A stretch of 64,000 nt of DNA from QHXW01 sp035280425 (GTDB taxonomy: Bacteria; Acidobacteriota; Terriglobia; Bryobacterales; Bryobacteraceae), in assembly GCA_035280425.1 (NCBI GenBank), contig DATEFW010000043.1, forward strand, positions 310,001 to 374,000, given 5' to 3'. Below the pieces are notes generated by a model that searched no databases, was not told the origin of the DNA, and saw nothing but the letters and a program-made list of their open reading frames with translations. Each line of letters starts with the position of its first letter. Position 1 is the first letter of the stretch. Made by a program: the position numbers and the translations under genes. Positions 32,850 through 41,269 of the stretch are shown here, one piece after another.

Positions 32850-34184
32850 ATGTCGAGTGCTCCTTCGGGCGAGTCCCGGCCGCGGCTGAAGCGCGAATTG
32901 GGGCTGTGGGCGCTGGTGTTTTACGGGATTGTGATGATCCAGCCCACGGCGCCGATGCCGCTGTTCGGAGTGGTGAGCCAGGTTTCGCGCGGCCACATGA
33001 TTCTGACGCTGGCGATCTCGATGTGCGCCATGATGCTGACGGCGCTGAGTTACGGGCGGATGGCGGCGGTGCATCCGAGCGCGGGATCGGTTTACACCTA
33101 CGTGAGCCGGGAGATTCACGCGGGCGCAGGCTTCGTGACGGGCTGGTGCACGATGTTGAGCTATCTGTTCAATCCGATCATCTCCGCGATCTGGTGCGCC
33201 AAGGCGGCGGTGAACGTGACGCCCGAGATTTCGTTTTACATCTGGCTGGTATTTTTCGCGTTGACGTTCACGGCGATGAACCTGATGGGCATTCGCACCA
33301 GCGCGCGCACGACCGAAGCGCTGGTGCTGACGATGTTTGCAGTGATCGCGGCGTTTTTTGTCGCGGCGGCGCGGTACGTAATGCATCTTCCGGGAATGGA
33401 CGCGGCATATCTGGCGCGTCCGATGTACGATGCGGCGTCGTTTGACTGGCACGCGGTAGCGACGGGAACTTCGATCGCGGTGCTGACATTCATCGGGTTC
33501 GACGGGATTTCGACGCTGGCGGAGGAAGCGCACAACCCGCGGCGCAACGTGCTGCTGGCGACGGTGCTGACGTGCTTCATCACGGGCGTGCTCTCAATAT
33601 TGCAGGTGTACGCGGGGCAACTCGTTTGGCCGGATTACACGAAGTTTCCGGATGTGGATACGGCGTTTTCGTTTGTGGCCGGGCGCGCGGGCGGGCACGT
33701 GATGTTTCACGTGCTGAATTTCACTCTGCTGGTGGCGCAGTTCGGCTCGGGAATGGGCGCGCAGCTTTCGGCGGTGCGGCTGCTTTACGGCATGGGACGC
33801 GACAACGCGATTCCGCGGCGGTTTTTCGGCGCGATCGACCTGCGGCGGCACATCCCGCGCAATAACGTGCTGCTGACGGGCGCGCTGACGTTGATCGGAG
33901 GGTTCGCGGTGAGCTTTCAGTTGGGTTCGGAGCTGCTGAATTTCGGCGCGCTGATCGGATTCATGGGGGTGAATGCGGCGGCGTTTGTTTGCGCGGGGCG
34001 CAACTGGATGCTGCGTTCGGCGGCGGCGCTTGGGTTTCTGATCTGCCTGGGCGCCTGGGCGAGCCTGCGGCCGCCGGTGCTGATCGCGGGCGGAGTGTGG
34101 ATGGCGGCAGGGATCGTGTACGGCGCGTGGAAGACGGGCGGGTTCCGGAGAAAGATCGAGTTTGCGGAAGCGCCGCTCGAGTAG
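32850..34184 (+). CDS. APC-superfamily amino-acid permease
   Basis: A 444-residue protein with about 12 membrane helices. The first helix (LWALVFYGIVMIQPTAPMPLFG) has the broken-helix substrate site of APC transporters, and later helices carry AGSVYTYVSREIHAGAGFVTGW and TSIAVLTFIGFDGISTLAEEAHNPRRN, both APC signatures. It probably imports an amino acid or amine with protons. It is divergent from the DUF58 gene and followed by the DUF1080 gene. Substrate cannot be deduced. Confidence 0.9.
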   Translation: MSSAPSGESRPRLKRELGLWALVFYGIVMIQPTAPMPLFGVVSQVSRGHMILTLAISMCAMMLTALSYGRMAAVHPSAGSVYTYVSREIHAGAGFVTGWCTMLSYLFNPIISAIWCAKAAVNVTPEISFYIWLVFFALTFTAMNLMGIRTSARTTEALVLTMFAVIAAFFVAAARYVMHLPGMDAAYLARPMYDAASFDWHAVATGTSIAVLTFIGFDGISTLAEEAHNPRRNVLLATVLTCFITGVLSILQVYAGQLVWPDYTKFPDVDTAFSFVAGRAGGHVMFHVLNFTLLVAQFGSGMGAQLSAVRLLYGMGRDNAIPRRFFGAIDLRRHIPRNNVLLTGALTLIGGFAVSFQLGSELLNFGALIGFMGVNAAAFVCAGRNWMLRSAAALGFLICLGAWASLRPPVLIAGGVWMAAGIVYGAWKTGGFRRKIEFAEAPLE

Positions 34185-34194
34185 AGCGCCACGT

Positions 34195-34200
34195 TATGAT
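34195..34200 (+). promoter_or_regulatory. -10 box next to the DUF1080 start
   Basis: TATGAT ends nine bases before ATG 34210, and no Shine-Dalgarno is present. Transcription would begin about three bases before the start codon, so the mRNA is probably leaderless. Confidence 0.4.
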
Positions 34201-34209
34201 GAATTTTCT

Positions 34210-34836
34210 ATGAAAATCGCGATTGCAATTTTACTGGCGGCGGGAGTGTCGCAGGCCGCGGAGTGGAAGCAGCTTTTCGACGGCAAGGATCTCAACGGGT
34301 GGGCGATGGTGGGGCCGGGACGGTTCGTGGTCGAGGACGGGATGCTGAAGACCGAAGGCGGCATGGGGCTGCTATGGTACACGGGGCAGCAGTTCGGCAA
34401 CACCACGATTCGCGTGGTCTTCAAGACGGCATCGGCGAACGCGAATTCGGGCGTGTTCATCCGCTTCCCGGAAAAACCGAAAGACCCGTGGTACGCGGTG
34501 CACAACGGATACGAAGTACAGATCGATGCGGGCGGCGACGAGTGGCACTGTACGGGATCGATTTACTCGCTGAGCAAAGTGAGCAAACGCAATCAGAAAC
34601 CCATGGGCGAGTGGAACACGATGGATATTACGCTCGAGGGGCAGAAGACCATCGTGAAGCTGAACGGGGAAGTGATCGATGAGTTCGCCGGGATCGGGCA
34701 CCAGCCGGTGCCGGAGCGCAAGAAGTGGTTTGAGCCGGTGCGCGGGCCTAGGCCGGACGTGGGGTACATGGGGCTTCAGAATCACGACGGGCGCTCGACG
34801 GTTTACTTCAAGGAAGTCGCGGTAAAAACCAACTGA
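34210..34836 (+). CDS. Exported DUF1080 (3-keto-disaccharide hydrolase-like) protein
   Basis: A 208-residue protein with a signal peptide (1-16, ILLAAGVSQAA) and one concanavalin-like DUF1080 domain: WKQLFDGKDLNGWAMVGPGRFVVEDGML, GNTTIRVVFKTASANANSGVFIRFP, YEVQIDAGGDEWHCTGSIY and GYMGLQNHDGRSTVYFKEVAVK. Characterised members cleave 3-keto-glycosides in the periplasm. The M28 peptidase gene begins two bases after its stop, so they are co-transcribed. Confidence 0.9.
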   Translation: MKIAIAILLAAGVSQAAEWKQLFDGKDLNGWAMVGPGRFVVEDGMLKTEGGMGLLWYTGQQFGNTTIRVVFKTASANANSGVFIRFPEKPKDPWYAVHNGYEVQIDAGGDEWHCTGSIYSLSKVSKRNQKPMGEWNTMDITLEGQKTIVKLNGEVIDEFAGIGHQPVPERKKWFEPVRGPRPDVGYMGLQNHDGRSTVYFKEVAVKTN

Positions 34837-34837
34837 A

Positions 34838-36241
34838 ATGCGGGCGGCTTTTGCGGTGTCAGTGGCGGCGCTGTGGGCTGTGTCCGCGTCCGGCGCGCAG
34901 CCGCTCGACGAGAGCTATCGCGGGAGCGCGGACCGGATCATCGACGCGGCGCTTGCCGATACCGGCGGGTACGAGAAGCTGGCGTATCTTTGCGACCGGT
35001 TCGGGAACCGGCTGAGCGGGTCGGCGGCGCTCGAGCGGGCGATCGTGTGGGCGGCGGCGCAGATGAAAAAAGACGGGCTCGAGAACGTCGAGACGCCGCG
35101 CGTGATGGTGCCGCACTGGGTGCGCGGGCATGAAAGCGCGGAGCTGATCGAGCCGGTCCGCAGGCCGCTGCACATGCTAGGGTTGGGCGGCAGCGTTGCA
35201 ACTCCCGCGGAAGGAATCACGGCCGAGGTTGTGGTGGTCCGTAGTTTCGACGAACTGGAAAGCCGGGGCAGGCAGGGAGTCGCGGGAAGGATCGTGCTGT
35301 ACAACGCGCCATTTGTGAATTACTTCGAGACGGTGCAGTACCGGACGCACGGAGCGTCGAGGGCGGCGAAATTAGGAGCGGTCGCGGCGCTGGTGCGGTC
35401 GATCACGCCGGTGAGCTTGCAGAGTCCGCACACGGGCGCGATGGATTACGCGGAAGATGCGCCGAAGGTTCCGACGGCGGCGGTATCGATCGAAGACACG
35501 ATGATGATCCAGCGGCTGGCGGACTCGGGCAGCAAAGTGATGGTGCATCTGGCGATGGAAGCGCGGATGCTGCCGGATGCGGAATCGGCGAATGTGATCG
35601 GGGAGATTCCGGGGCGGGAGAAACCGGACGAAATCGTGGTGATGGGCGGGCATTTCGATTCCTGGGATGTCGGCCAGGGCGCGCAAGACGATGGAGCGGG
35701 ATGCATGACGGCGCTCGAAGCGGCAGTGCTGATCCGGAAGCTCGGGCTGAAGCCGCGGCGGACGATTCGCGTGGTGTTCTGGACCAACGAAGAGAACGGA
35801 ACGGCGGGCGGCAAGGCGTATCGCGAGTGGGTTGGAGCGAACCTGGCGAAGCACGTGGCGGCGATCGAGATGGATGGCGGCGCGGAGCGGCCGTTGGGTT
35901 TCGGATTCGGGGGATTTGCCGGAGGATCGGGCGGCGCGGCGGGTGACGCGGCGATGAGCCGGCTAGGGGAGATCGGCAAGCTGCTGGAGCGGATGGGCGC
36001 GGGGGAGATCCGGCGGGGCGGCGGAGGCGCGGACATCGGGCCGCTGACACGGGAGGGCGTGCCGAGCCTGGGGCTGCACACGGTAGGAACGCATTATTTC
36101 GACTGGCACCACACGGACTCCGACACGGTAGACAAGGTGAATCCGGAGGATCTGCGGCTGAATATTGCGGCGATGGCGGTGATGAGCTACGTGCTGGCGG
36201 ACATGCCGGAGCGGCTGGAGACGCGGCCGCAGGAACAATGA
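34838..36241 (+). CDS. Exported M28-family metallopeptidase (carboxypeptidase Q-like)
   Basis: A 467-residue protein with a signal peptide (1-20), an N-terminal lid, a PA-like insert (about 100-220) and the M28 zinc core: His272 and Asp274 in GGHFDSWDVG, Asp284 (QDDGAG), Glu318/319 (WTNEENG), a further Asp (IEMDGG) and a C-terminal His in YFDWHHTDSD. It removes amino acids or dipeptides from peptides in the periplasm with two zinc ions. It sits two bases after the DUF1080 gene. Confidence 0.92.
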   Translation: MRAAFAVSVAALWAVSASGAQPLDESYRGSADRIIDAALADTGGYEKLAYLCDRFGNRLSGSAALERAIVWAAAQMKKDGLENVETPRVMVPHWVRGHESAELIEPVRRPLHMLGLGGSVATPAEGITAEVVVVRSFDELESRGRQGVAGRIVLYNAPFVNYFETVQYRTHGASRAAKLGAVAALVRSITPVSLQSPHTGAMDYAEDAPKVPTAAVSIEDTMMIQRLADSGSKVMVHLAMEARMLPDAESANVIGEIPGREKPDEIVVMGGHFDSWDVGQGAQDDGAGCMTALEAAVLIRKLGLKPRRTIRVVFWTNEENGTAGGKAYREWVGANLAKHVAAIEMDGGAERPLGFGFGGFAGGSGGAAGDAAMSRLGEIGKLLERMGAGEIRRGGGGADIGPLTREGVPSLGLHTVGTHYFDWHHTDSDTVDKVNPEDLRLNIAAMAVMSYVLADMPERLETRPQEQ

Positions 36242-36255
36242 CAGCCGGCGGGCTT

Positions 36256-36603
36256 CTACTTCTTTTCCAGCTTGAACCAGGGGTCGCTGGATTCGAGGTC
36301 GCGCCAGGCTTTCTTGATGGCACGGACTTTCTTGACATCCACGGTGTGATCGGCGTTGTAGGCGGTGGCGAAAGATCGCAGAGTGTCGAGCAGGCGATTA
36401 AAGCTGTAGGCGAACTGGCGCTGGCGTGCCGTTTGCTGGTTGCGAGCGTCCTCCTCGGCGGCGCGATCATCGGCCTGCTTCTCGATCGGGTCTGACAGGG
36501 TGTGAGGCGGGGGCTCCGGAACCATTTGGTATCCCTTGGGCATTTGGGGGTTGTAATAAGAGGACTGCATCAGCAGCAGAGTCAGGAGCGTGTAGGTCAT
36601 CAT
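36256..36603 (-). CDS. Small exported hypothetical protein
   Basis: 115 residues from ATG 36603, seven bases after a GGAGGA (36611-36616 on the other strand). An N-terminal hydrophobic segment (MMTYTLLTLLLMQSS) acts as signal or anchor; a Pro-rich stretch (YNPQMPKGYQMVPEPPP) leads to a charged helical domain (about 45-115) with RQRQFAYSFNRLLDTLRSFATAYN. No family recognised. Same strand as the cyclase-like gene, 205 bp upstream, but probably separate. Confidence 0.7.
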   Translation of the reverse strand: MMTYTLLTLLLMQSSYYNPQMPKGYQMVPEPPPHTLSDPIEKQADDRAAEEDARNQQTARQRQFAYSFNRLLDTLRSFATAYNADHTVDVKKVRAIKKAWRDLESSDPWFKLEKK

Positions 36604-36808
36604 GGGAGCTTCCTCCTTTCCCCACAACTGCGGGCGTCTCGTCTGCCGGCTGTGGTATCGAAGCTCACACCCCTACTCATCGGCAGATTGGCGACGCATA
36701 TACAGGGAGTTTGAAATTGAGTCAGGAAAAAGAACAACGTAAACGATTTCTCAACCAATAAGTGGACGCGACAGCCAAAAATCTCGGAAGAGATCGAGCC
36801 GGAACAGC

Positions 36809-37558
36809 TCAGAAATTCCGGCGGCGGGGGAACGGGATGACGTTGCCACCGGGGACCAGGGCGTCCGCATTACCGCGCGGATAGCTTCCCTTAATGGTCT
36901 CGCGCCCGATGAATTTGTAAAAGTTCGCCATGTGATCGCGCGTATTGATCAACGCCGATGAGCCGTCGGCGAAGAAGACGGTGCTGCCGCCATCGGGCAG
37001 GTCGTCGAACTGGTCGTGCGCGCCGTGCATGACCCGCGGCTGATCGAAGCGCGGGTTGATGTAATCCATGACGCGCTCGACATCGAGGCCCAGACGGTCC
37101 TCGACGGCCTCGCCGTTCTGTGCGGCCAGTACGATATTGCGGCCGGGAGCCAGCGGGTCGATTACCGCGAGAAGATCGTAATCGCCCACGAGCGCGAGCT
37201 TTTGTTCAGGATGTATCACCTGGCCGGGCTCATTCTGCTGCTCGCGGGAAGATAGATCGAACCGCACCGCGAGCGCCGCGCCGCCCGCGTTGCGCGCGAA
37301 ACCATCGGGATCGATGACGTAGAATCCGGCGGCGCGCGCTTTCTTGATCTCGTCGGCGCTCACGCAGGTCACTTTTCCGGTCTGCTTGCTGGTATGCATT
37401 TTGATCGAGCGCGGCTTGGGCGGGTAACCTTTTTCGATCCAGGGCGTGGATTTGGTGTTGGTGTTGCGGACAATGAGGACGCGGCCGAGCGCGCGCGCGG
37501 TCTGCTCGAAGATTCCGTAGTGGGTGAAAGGGATGCCGCTCTGCTCGATGTAAGCCAT
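36809..37558 (-). CDS. ExoY/edema-factor-like nucleotidyl cyclase homologue, stand-alone
   Basis: A 249-residue cytoplasmic protein resembling the catalytic domain of Pseudomonas ExoY, Bordetella CyaA and anthrax EF. GIPFTHYGIFEQTARALGRV and VRNTNTKSTPWIEKGYPPK match the ExoY start through GIRPV...LIEEGFPTKG, so Lys48 fits the ATP-binding lysine (ExoY Lys81). VGDYDLLAV gives metal ligands Asp126/Asp128. RVMHGAHDQFDDLPDGGSTVFF and ALINTRDHMANFYKFIG match the HGTEQxNPFPE...IF segment. The second lysine (ExoY Lys88) appears as His55, and SSxWGPxAG is shortened. No secretion signal, immunity gene or T3SS is visible. Activity is unproven: it may be a cyclase or a domesticated relative. Matches come from memory. 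Confidence 0.7.
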   Translation of the reverse strand: MAYIEQSGIPFTHYGIFEQTARALGRVLIVRNTNTKSTPWIEKGYPPKPRSIKMHTSKQTGKVTCVSADEIKKARAAGFYVIDPDGFARNAGGAALAVRFDLSSREQQNEPGQVIHPEQKLALVGDYDLLAVIDPLAPGRNIVLAAQNGEAVEDRLGLDVERVMDYINPRFDQPRVMHGAHDQFDDLPDGGSTVFFADGSSALINTRDHMANFYKFIGRETIKGSYPRGNADALVPGGNVIPFPRRRNF

Positions 37559-37578
37559 ACGATAAACTCAGAAACACT

Positions 37579-38358
37579 ATGGTAATCCGGATTGGGATTT
37601 TGCTGGCGGCGGTGGCGATCTCGGCGGGGGCGCAGGGCCTCAATGACGGCGATGCGCACGGCGACGCGCCATTTCTGGTAGAAAGCGGCTGGACGCCGCT
37701 GTTCAACGGCCACGATCTCACGGGCTGGCACGGCGCCGGGCAGCCGAACGACTGGCTGACGGCGCGCGGCATTTTTTGGGATAGGCTGCTGGGGCCGACG
37801 CGGCTGACGGGCATCGGCGGGCCGGGCGACCGCATGTTGAACGGGCCGCACGGGCGCACGGCGAACCTGGTGACGGACCAGAAGTTCGGCGATATCGAAC
37901 TGTATCTGGAATTCATGCTGGCCAAGGGATCGAACTCCGGGGTTTACCTGCATGGGTTGTACGAGGTGCAGATTTTCGACAGCTATGGCTCGACCGAGCC
38001 GATGACGTCGTCGGACTGCGGCGGAATTTATCACCGCTGGATCGACAATCACGGCGTTGGCGGATCGGCGCCCAGCCGCAATGCGTGCCGGCGGCCGGGA
38101 GAGTGGCAGTCGTACCACATCTGGTTTCGCGCGCCGCGCTTCGACGCTTCCGGGCGCAAGACGGAAAATGCCAAGTTCATCCGGGTGGTGTTCAACGGGC
38201 TTTCGGTGCAGAACAACGTGGAAGTGGACGGCCCCACGCGCGCGGCCATGAACATTCCGGAAGCGGCGGAAAATCCGATCATGCTGCAAGGCGATCACGG
38301 GCCGGTGGCGTTCCGGAATATTTACTGGCGGGCGTTAAGGGAGATTGTGGAGAGATAG
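37579..38358 (+). CDS. Exported DUF1080 protein, second copy
   Basis: A 259-residue protein with a signal peptide (1-18, ILLAAVAISAGA) and a DUF1080 domain: GWTPLFNGHDLTGWHGAG, FGDIELYLEFMLAKGSNSGVYLHGLYEVQIFDSYG and NPIMLQGDHGPVAFRNIYWR. Compared with the gene at 34210 it has an added loop (TSSDCGGIYHRWIDNHGVGG...) around a substrate cleft. TACGAT at 37558-37563 with no ribosome site suggests a very short leader. Predicted to hydrolyse 3-keto-glycosides. It is divergent from the cyclase-like gene (20 bp apart). Confidence 0.9.
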   Translation: MVIRIGILLAAVAISAGAQGLNDGDAHGDAPFLVESGWTPLFNGHDLTGWHGAGQPNDWLTARGIFWDRLLGPTRLTGIGGPGDRMLNGPHGRTANLVTDQKFGDIELYLEFMLAKGSNSGVYLHGLYEVQIFDSYGSTEPMTSSDCGGIYHRWIDNHGVGGSAPSRNACRRPGEWQSYHIWFRAPRFDASGRKTENAKFIRVVFNGLSVQNNVEVDGPTRAAMNIPEAAENPIMLQGDHGPVAFRNIYWRALREIVER

Positions 38359-38361
38359 AGT

Positions 38362-38691
38362 TTACGCCGTCCGCGTCTTCGGAGCCCTCTCGGGCATTGC
38401 GCCCAGTCGCAGCGTCCACGGCGAGATCTGGCTGACGCGGAGCAGGTGATTGGCGGTCCAGGGATCGGCTTCGAGGCGCGCGAGGATTTCTTCCGGACTG
38501 GCGGCCCGCACGATCAGAAGCACGTCATTCGTGCCTTCGAGCGGGCCTCCGAGCACGATGAAACCTTCTGCTTCGAGCGCATCCATGAAAGCTGCGTGGG
38601 CGCTCCAGCCGGATTGTCCTTCGAGCGGAAGCGACGGTTCCCACGCCGCGCCGTGTGTGCGAATCACCGCAAAGAGCTTGGGATTCGGCAT
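38362..38691 (-). CDS. YCII-domain protein
   Basis: A 109-residue protein with the ferredoxin-like YCII fold: KLFAVIRTHGAAW, WSAHAAFMDALEAEGFIVLGGPLEG, DVLLIVRAASPEEILARLEADPW. The His/Asp pair of active YCII proteins may be represented by His32 in WSAHAAFM and Asp76-type residues in EADPW. Function unknown, possibly a small-molecule enzyme or dehalogenase-like. It converges with the DUF1080 gene. Confidence 0.82.
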   Translation of the reverse strand: MPNPKLFAVIRTHGAAWEPSLPLEGQSGWSAHAAFMDALEAEGFIVLGGPLEGTNDVLLIVRAASPEEILARLEADPWTANHLLRVSQISPWTLRLGAMPERAPKTRTA

Positions 38692-38757
38692 CGTTCAAGC
38701 CTCAACCCAAGTGTAGCGCCCGGCTTTCCGGAACGAACTGCCGCGCTGGGCGATCGG

Positions 38758-41235
38758 TCACTCTTCGCGCAGGGCGCTCATGGGGTCGATACGCGCGGCC
38801 CGGCGCGCCGGGATCAAAGATGCCGCGGCGGCGATGGCGATGAGCACGACCGGCATCACGGCGAAAGTCGCGGTATCGAGCGCCGCGACGCCGTAGAGCA
38901 TGGATTTGAGATACCGGGTCAGCGCCCAGGCGCCGCCTAAACCGGCGATCGCCGCAAGAATCGCGAGCGGGACGATTTCACCAACGATGAGACGCTCGAC
39001 CTCGACGGGTCGCGCTCCCATGGCCATGCGGATGCCGATTTCGCGCGTGCGCCGCGTCACTAAATATGACATGACGCCGTAAACGCCGAGCGCTGCAAGA
39101 ACGATCGCGATCAGGGCGAACGCGCCGATCAGCAGCAGTTGAAAACGCTGCGGCGCAAGCGAGGCCGAGAGGCGCTCGTCCATGGTCTTGACGTCGAAAA
39201 CGGGCTGGTTGCGATCGACCGCGTACACCTGCGCTTCGACGGCGCGGACGGCGGCGTGCGGATCGCCGGTGGTTCGCACGATGAAAGCCATGCGGGAAAG
39301 GAACGGTGCGGTGTTCTGGCAGATGCAGCGGTAGATCAGCGGGATGGGTTCGGCGCCCAATTCCTGGCCGCGATGGTTGCCCGCGACGCCGACGATGGTC
39401 CATTGAGCTGCGCGATTGCCGCGGCCATCGCTGAACTCGAGGCGCTGGCCGATCGGATTCTCGCCGGGCAGGATCTTCCGGACGAAGGCTTCATTGACGA
39501 GAACGTGAACATCCGATTCCGTAGTGTCCGCCGGCCCGAAATTACGTCCCTCGCGCAAAGGGATGCCCAGCGTTTGGAAATAATCCGGGCTCACGGTCGC
39601 CAGATCGGCTTCGGGTCTCTGGGCCATTTCGAGCGGAGGGCGACCGGCGATCTGAAACGACATGATCTGCCGCCATTGCCCGCCGCCGATAGGGAGGTCG
39701 GTGGATGCAGCGGCGCGCCGGACCATCGGGAGGGATTTGACGCGCTCCAGAACGTCGTCATAGAAACGCCTCTGGCTCACCGCGGTGGCGTATGCTGATG
39801 CCGTGGGGCTGCCGCCATTTTGCCCGCCGACGAGATTGACCCGCATGGTGAGGAGATTTTCGGGCGGAAATCCGAGGTCAACGCTGGCGAGCTTGACGAA
39901 ACTGCGGGCCAGCAGGCCGGCGCCGATGAGCAGTACGAGCGAGATGCCCAGTTCCGCGACCACGAGCAAGCGGCGCACCCAGCCCGAACGCCGCCCGCCG
40001 CTTTGCATCTGGCCTCCGGATTTCAGAGCATCGTGAATGCTGACGCGCACGGCAGCCGCGGCGGGCGCCATTCCAAACAGTACACCGGTGACGAGCGTCA
40101 GGCCGATGGTGAAGGCGAGGGCCGCGAGATCCATCGCGATCACAGGGTAACGGTCGAGCGCCAGAGGCTTCCAGACATTGAGGCCAACCACCGCGAGATA
40201 CGCCAGCACTGCGCCCGCGATTCCACCCGGCACAGCCAATGCCACTGCTTCGGCCAGCATCTGACGAATGATGCGCGCGCGGCCCGAGCCGAGCGCCAGC
40301 CGCACCGCAACTTCCCGCCGCCGCGTGCCGGCGCGAGCCAGCAGCAGGTTCGCGATATTGACGCAGGCGATCAACAACACCAGGCCCACGGCGCCGCTCA
40401 GCACCAGAAGCGCGGGGTGCAGGTCGCCGGTGAGACGGTCCTGCAAAGGCTGTGCGCTGATTTTCATTCCGGCCAGAAAGCCCGCGGATTCGAATTCTTT
40501 CGGATACTCAGCGAGAATGTCGTGCGCCAGACGGGCGAGCTCGGTCTGGAGCGCGCGCGGCGTGACTCCCGGCTTCAAACGGGCGATCAGGTTCACAAGC
40601 CGCATGGGCCGGGTGACGGACCGGGGCCTTTCGTTAGCCTCATCCATGGGCATCGGCCGGAAGACCTGGGTGCCTTGCGGGTAATCGAAACCTTGCGGCA
40701 TCACGCCGATGATGGTGTTGGGAACGCGGTCAAGCAGAATGGTCTTGCCGACGGCGTGCGGGTCGCTTGCCATCGACGCGTGCCAGAAGGCGTAACTCAA
40801 GACGACCACCGGCGGCGCTTTGACGCCCTGCTCTTCGGGAGCAAAATACCGGCCCATCAGCGGCTGTGTGGCCATCACGCGGAAAAACGACGGCGTGACG
40901 CGCGCGGCATCGAGCTGCTGCGGTTTTTCGATGCCGGTCCAATTGACGGTCAGAGAGTCGAAGGCGGCGATATCTTCGAAAACGCGGTTCTGGTCGCGCA
41001 GGCTGTAGTAATCCGCGCCGGTGGCGAATTCCATTTGCTGTTTTCCGGCCTGCTCGCGGACCCAGTAGATACGCTTCGAACCGGGATACGGCAGCGGGCG
41101 CAGCAGAATGGAATTGACGATGCTGAAGACCGTGGTATTGGCGCCGATACAGACCGCGAGAGTTAAGGTGGCGGTGAGCGCCAGCATGGGATCGGTGCGA
41201 AACCGGCGAAGCGCCTGGCGGATGTCATCGATCAT
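38758..41235 (-). CDS. ADOP-type ABC permease, second of a tandem pair
   Basis: An 825-residue FtsX/MacB duplicated permease: helix 1 with LALTATLTLAVCIGANTTVFSIVNSILLR, a first MacB-like periplasmic domain (LPYPGSKRIYWVREQ...), a helix trio (LVLLIACVNIANLLLARAGTRRREVAVRLALGSGR), the second periplasmic domain and final helices (VLAALGVYGVMSYLVTRRTREIGIRMAMGAR). It lacks the prefix domain. GGAGG lies six bases before the ATG. It starts 34 bp after the preceding ADOP stop, so the two are one transcript. No ATPase is encoded; substrate unknown. Confidence 0.92.
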   Translation of the reverse strand: MIDDIRQALRRFRTDPMLALTATLTLAVCIGANTTVFSIVNSILLRPLPYPGSKRIYWVREQAGKQQMEFATGADYYSLRDQNRVFEDIAAFDSLTVNWTGIEKPQQLDAARVTPSFFRVMATQPLMGRYFAPEEQGVKAPPVVVLSYAFWHASMASDPHAVGKTILLDRVPNTIIGVMPQGFDYPQGTQVFRPMPMDEANERPRSVTRPMRLVNLIARLKPGVTPRALQTELARLAHDILAEYPKEFESAGFLAGMKISAQPLQDRLTGDLHPALLVLSGAVGLVLLIACVNIANLLLARAGTRRREVAVRLALGSGRARIIRQMLAEAVALAVPGGIAGAVLAYLAVVGLNVWKPLALDRYPVIAMDLAALAFTIGLTLVTGVLFGMAPAAAAVRVSIHDALKSGGQMQSGGRRSGWVRRLLVVAELGISLVLLIGAGLLARSFVKLASVDLGFPPENLLTMRVNLVGGQNGGSPTASAYATAVSQRRFYDDVLERVKSLPMVRRAAASTDLPIGGGQWRQIMSFQIAGRPPLEMAQRPEADLATVSPDYFQTLGIPLREGRNFGPADTTESDVHVLVNEAFVRKILPGENPIGQRLEFSDGRGNRAAQWTIVGVAGNHRGQELGAEPIPLIYRCICQNTAPFLSRMAFIVRTTGDPHAAVRAVEAQVYAVDRNQPVFDVKTMDERLSASLAPQRFQLLLIGAFALIAIVLAALGVYGVMSYLVTRRTREIGIRMAMGARPVEVERLIVGEIVPLAILAAIAGLGGAWALTRYLKSMLYGVAALDTATFAVMPVVLIAIAAAASLIPARRAARIDPMSALREE

Positions 41236-41269
41236 GATCAGCCTCCTTCGATTAAGGCCATTTTTAATG

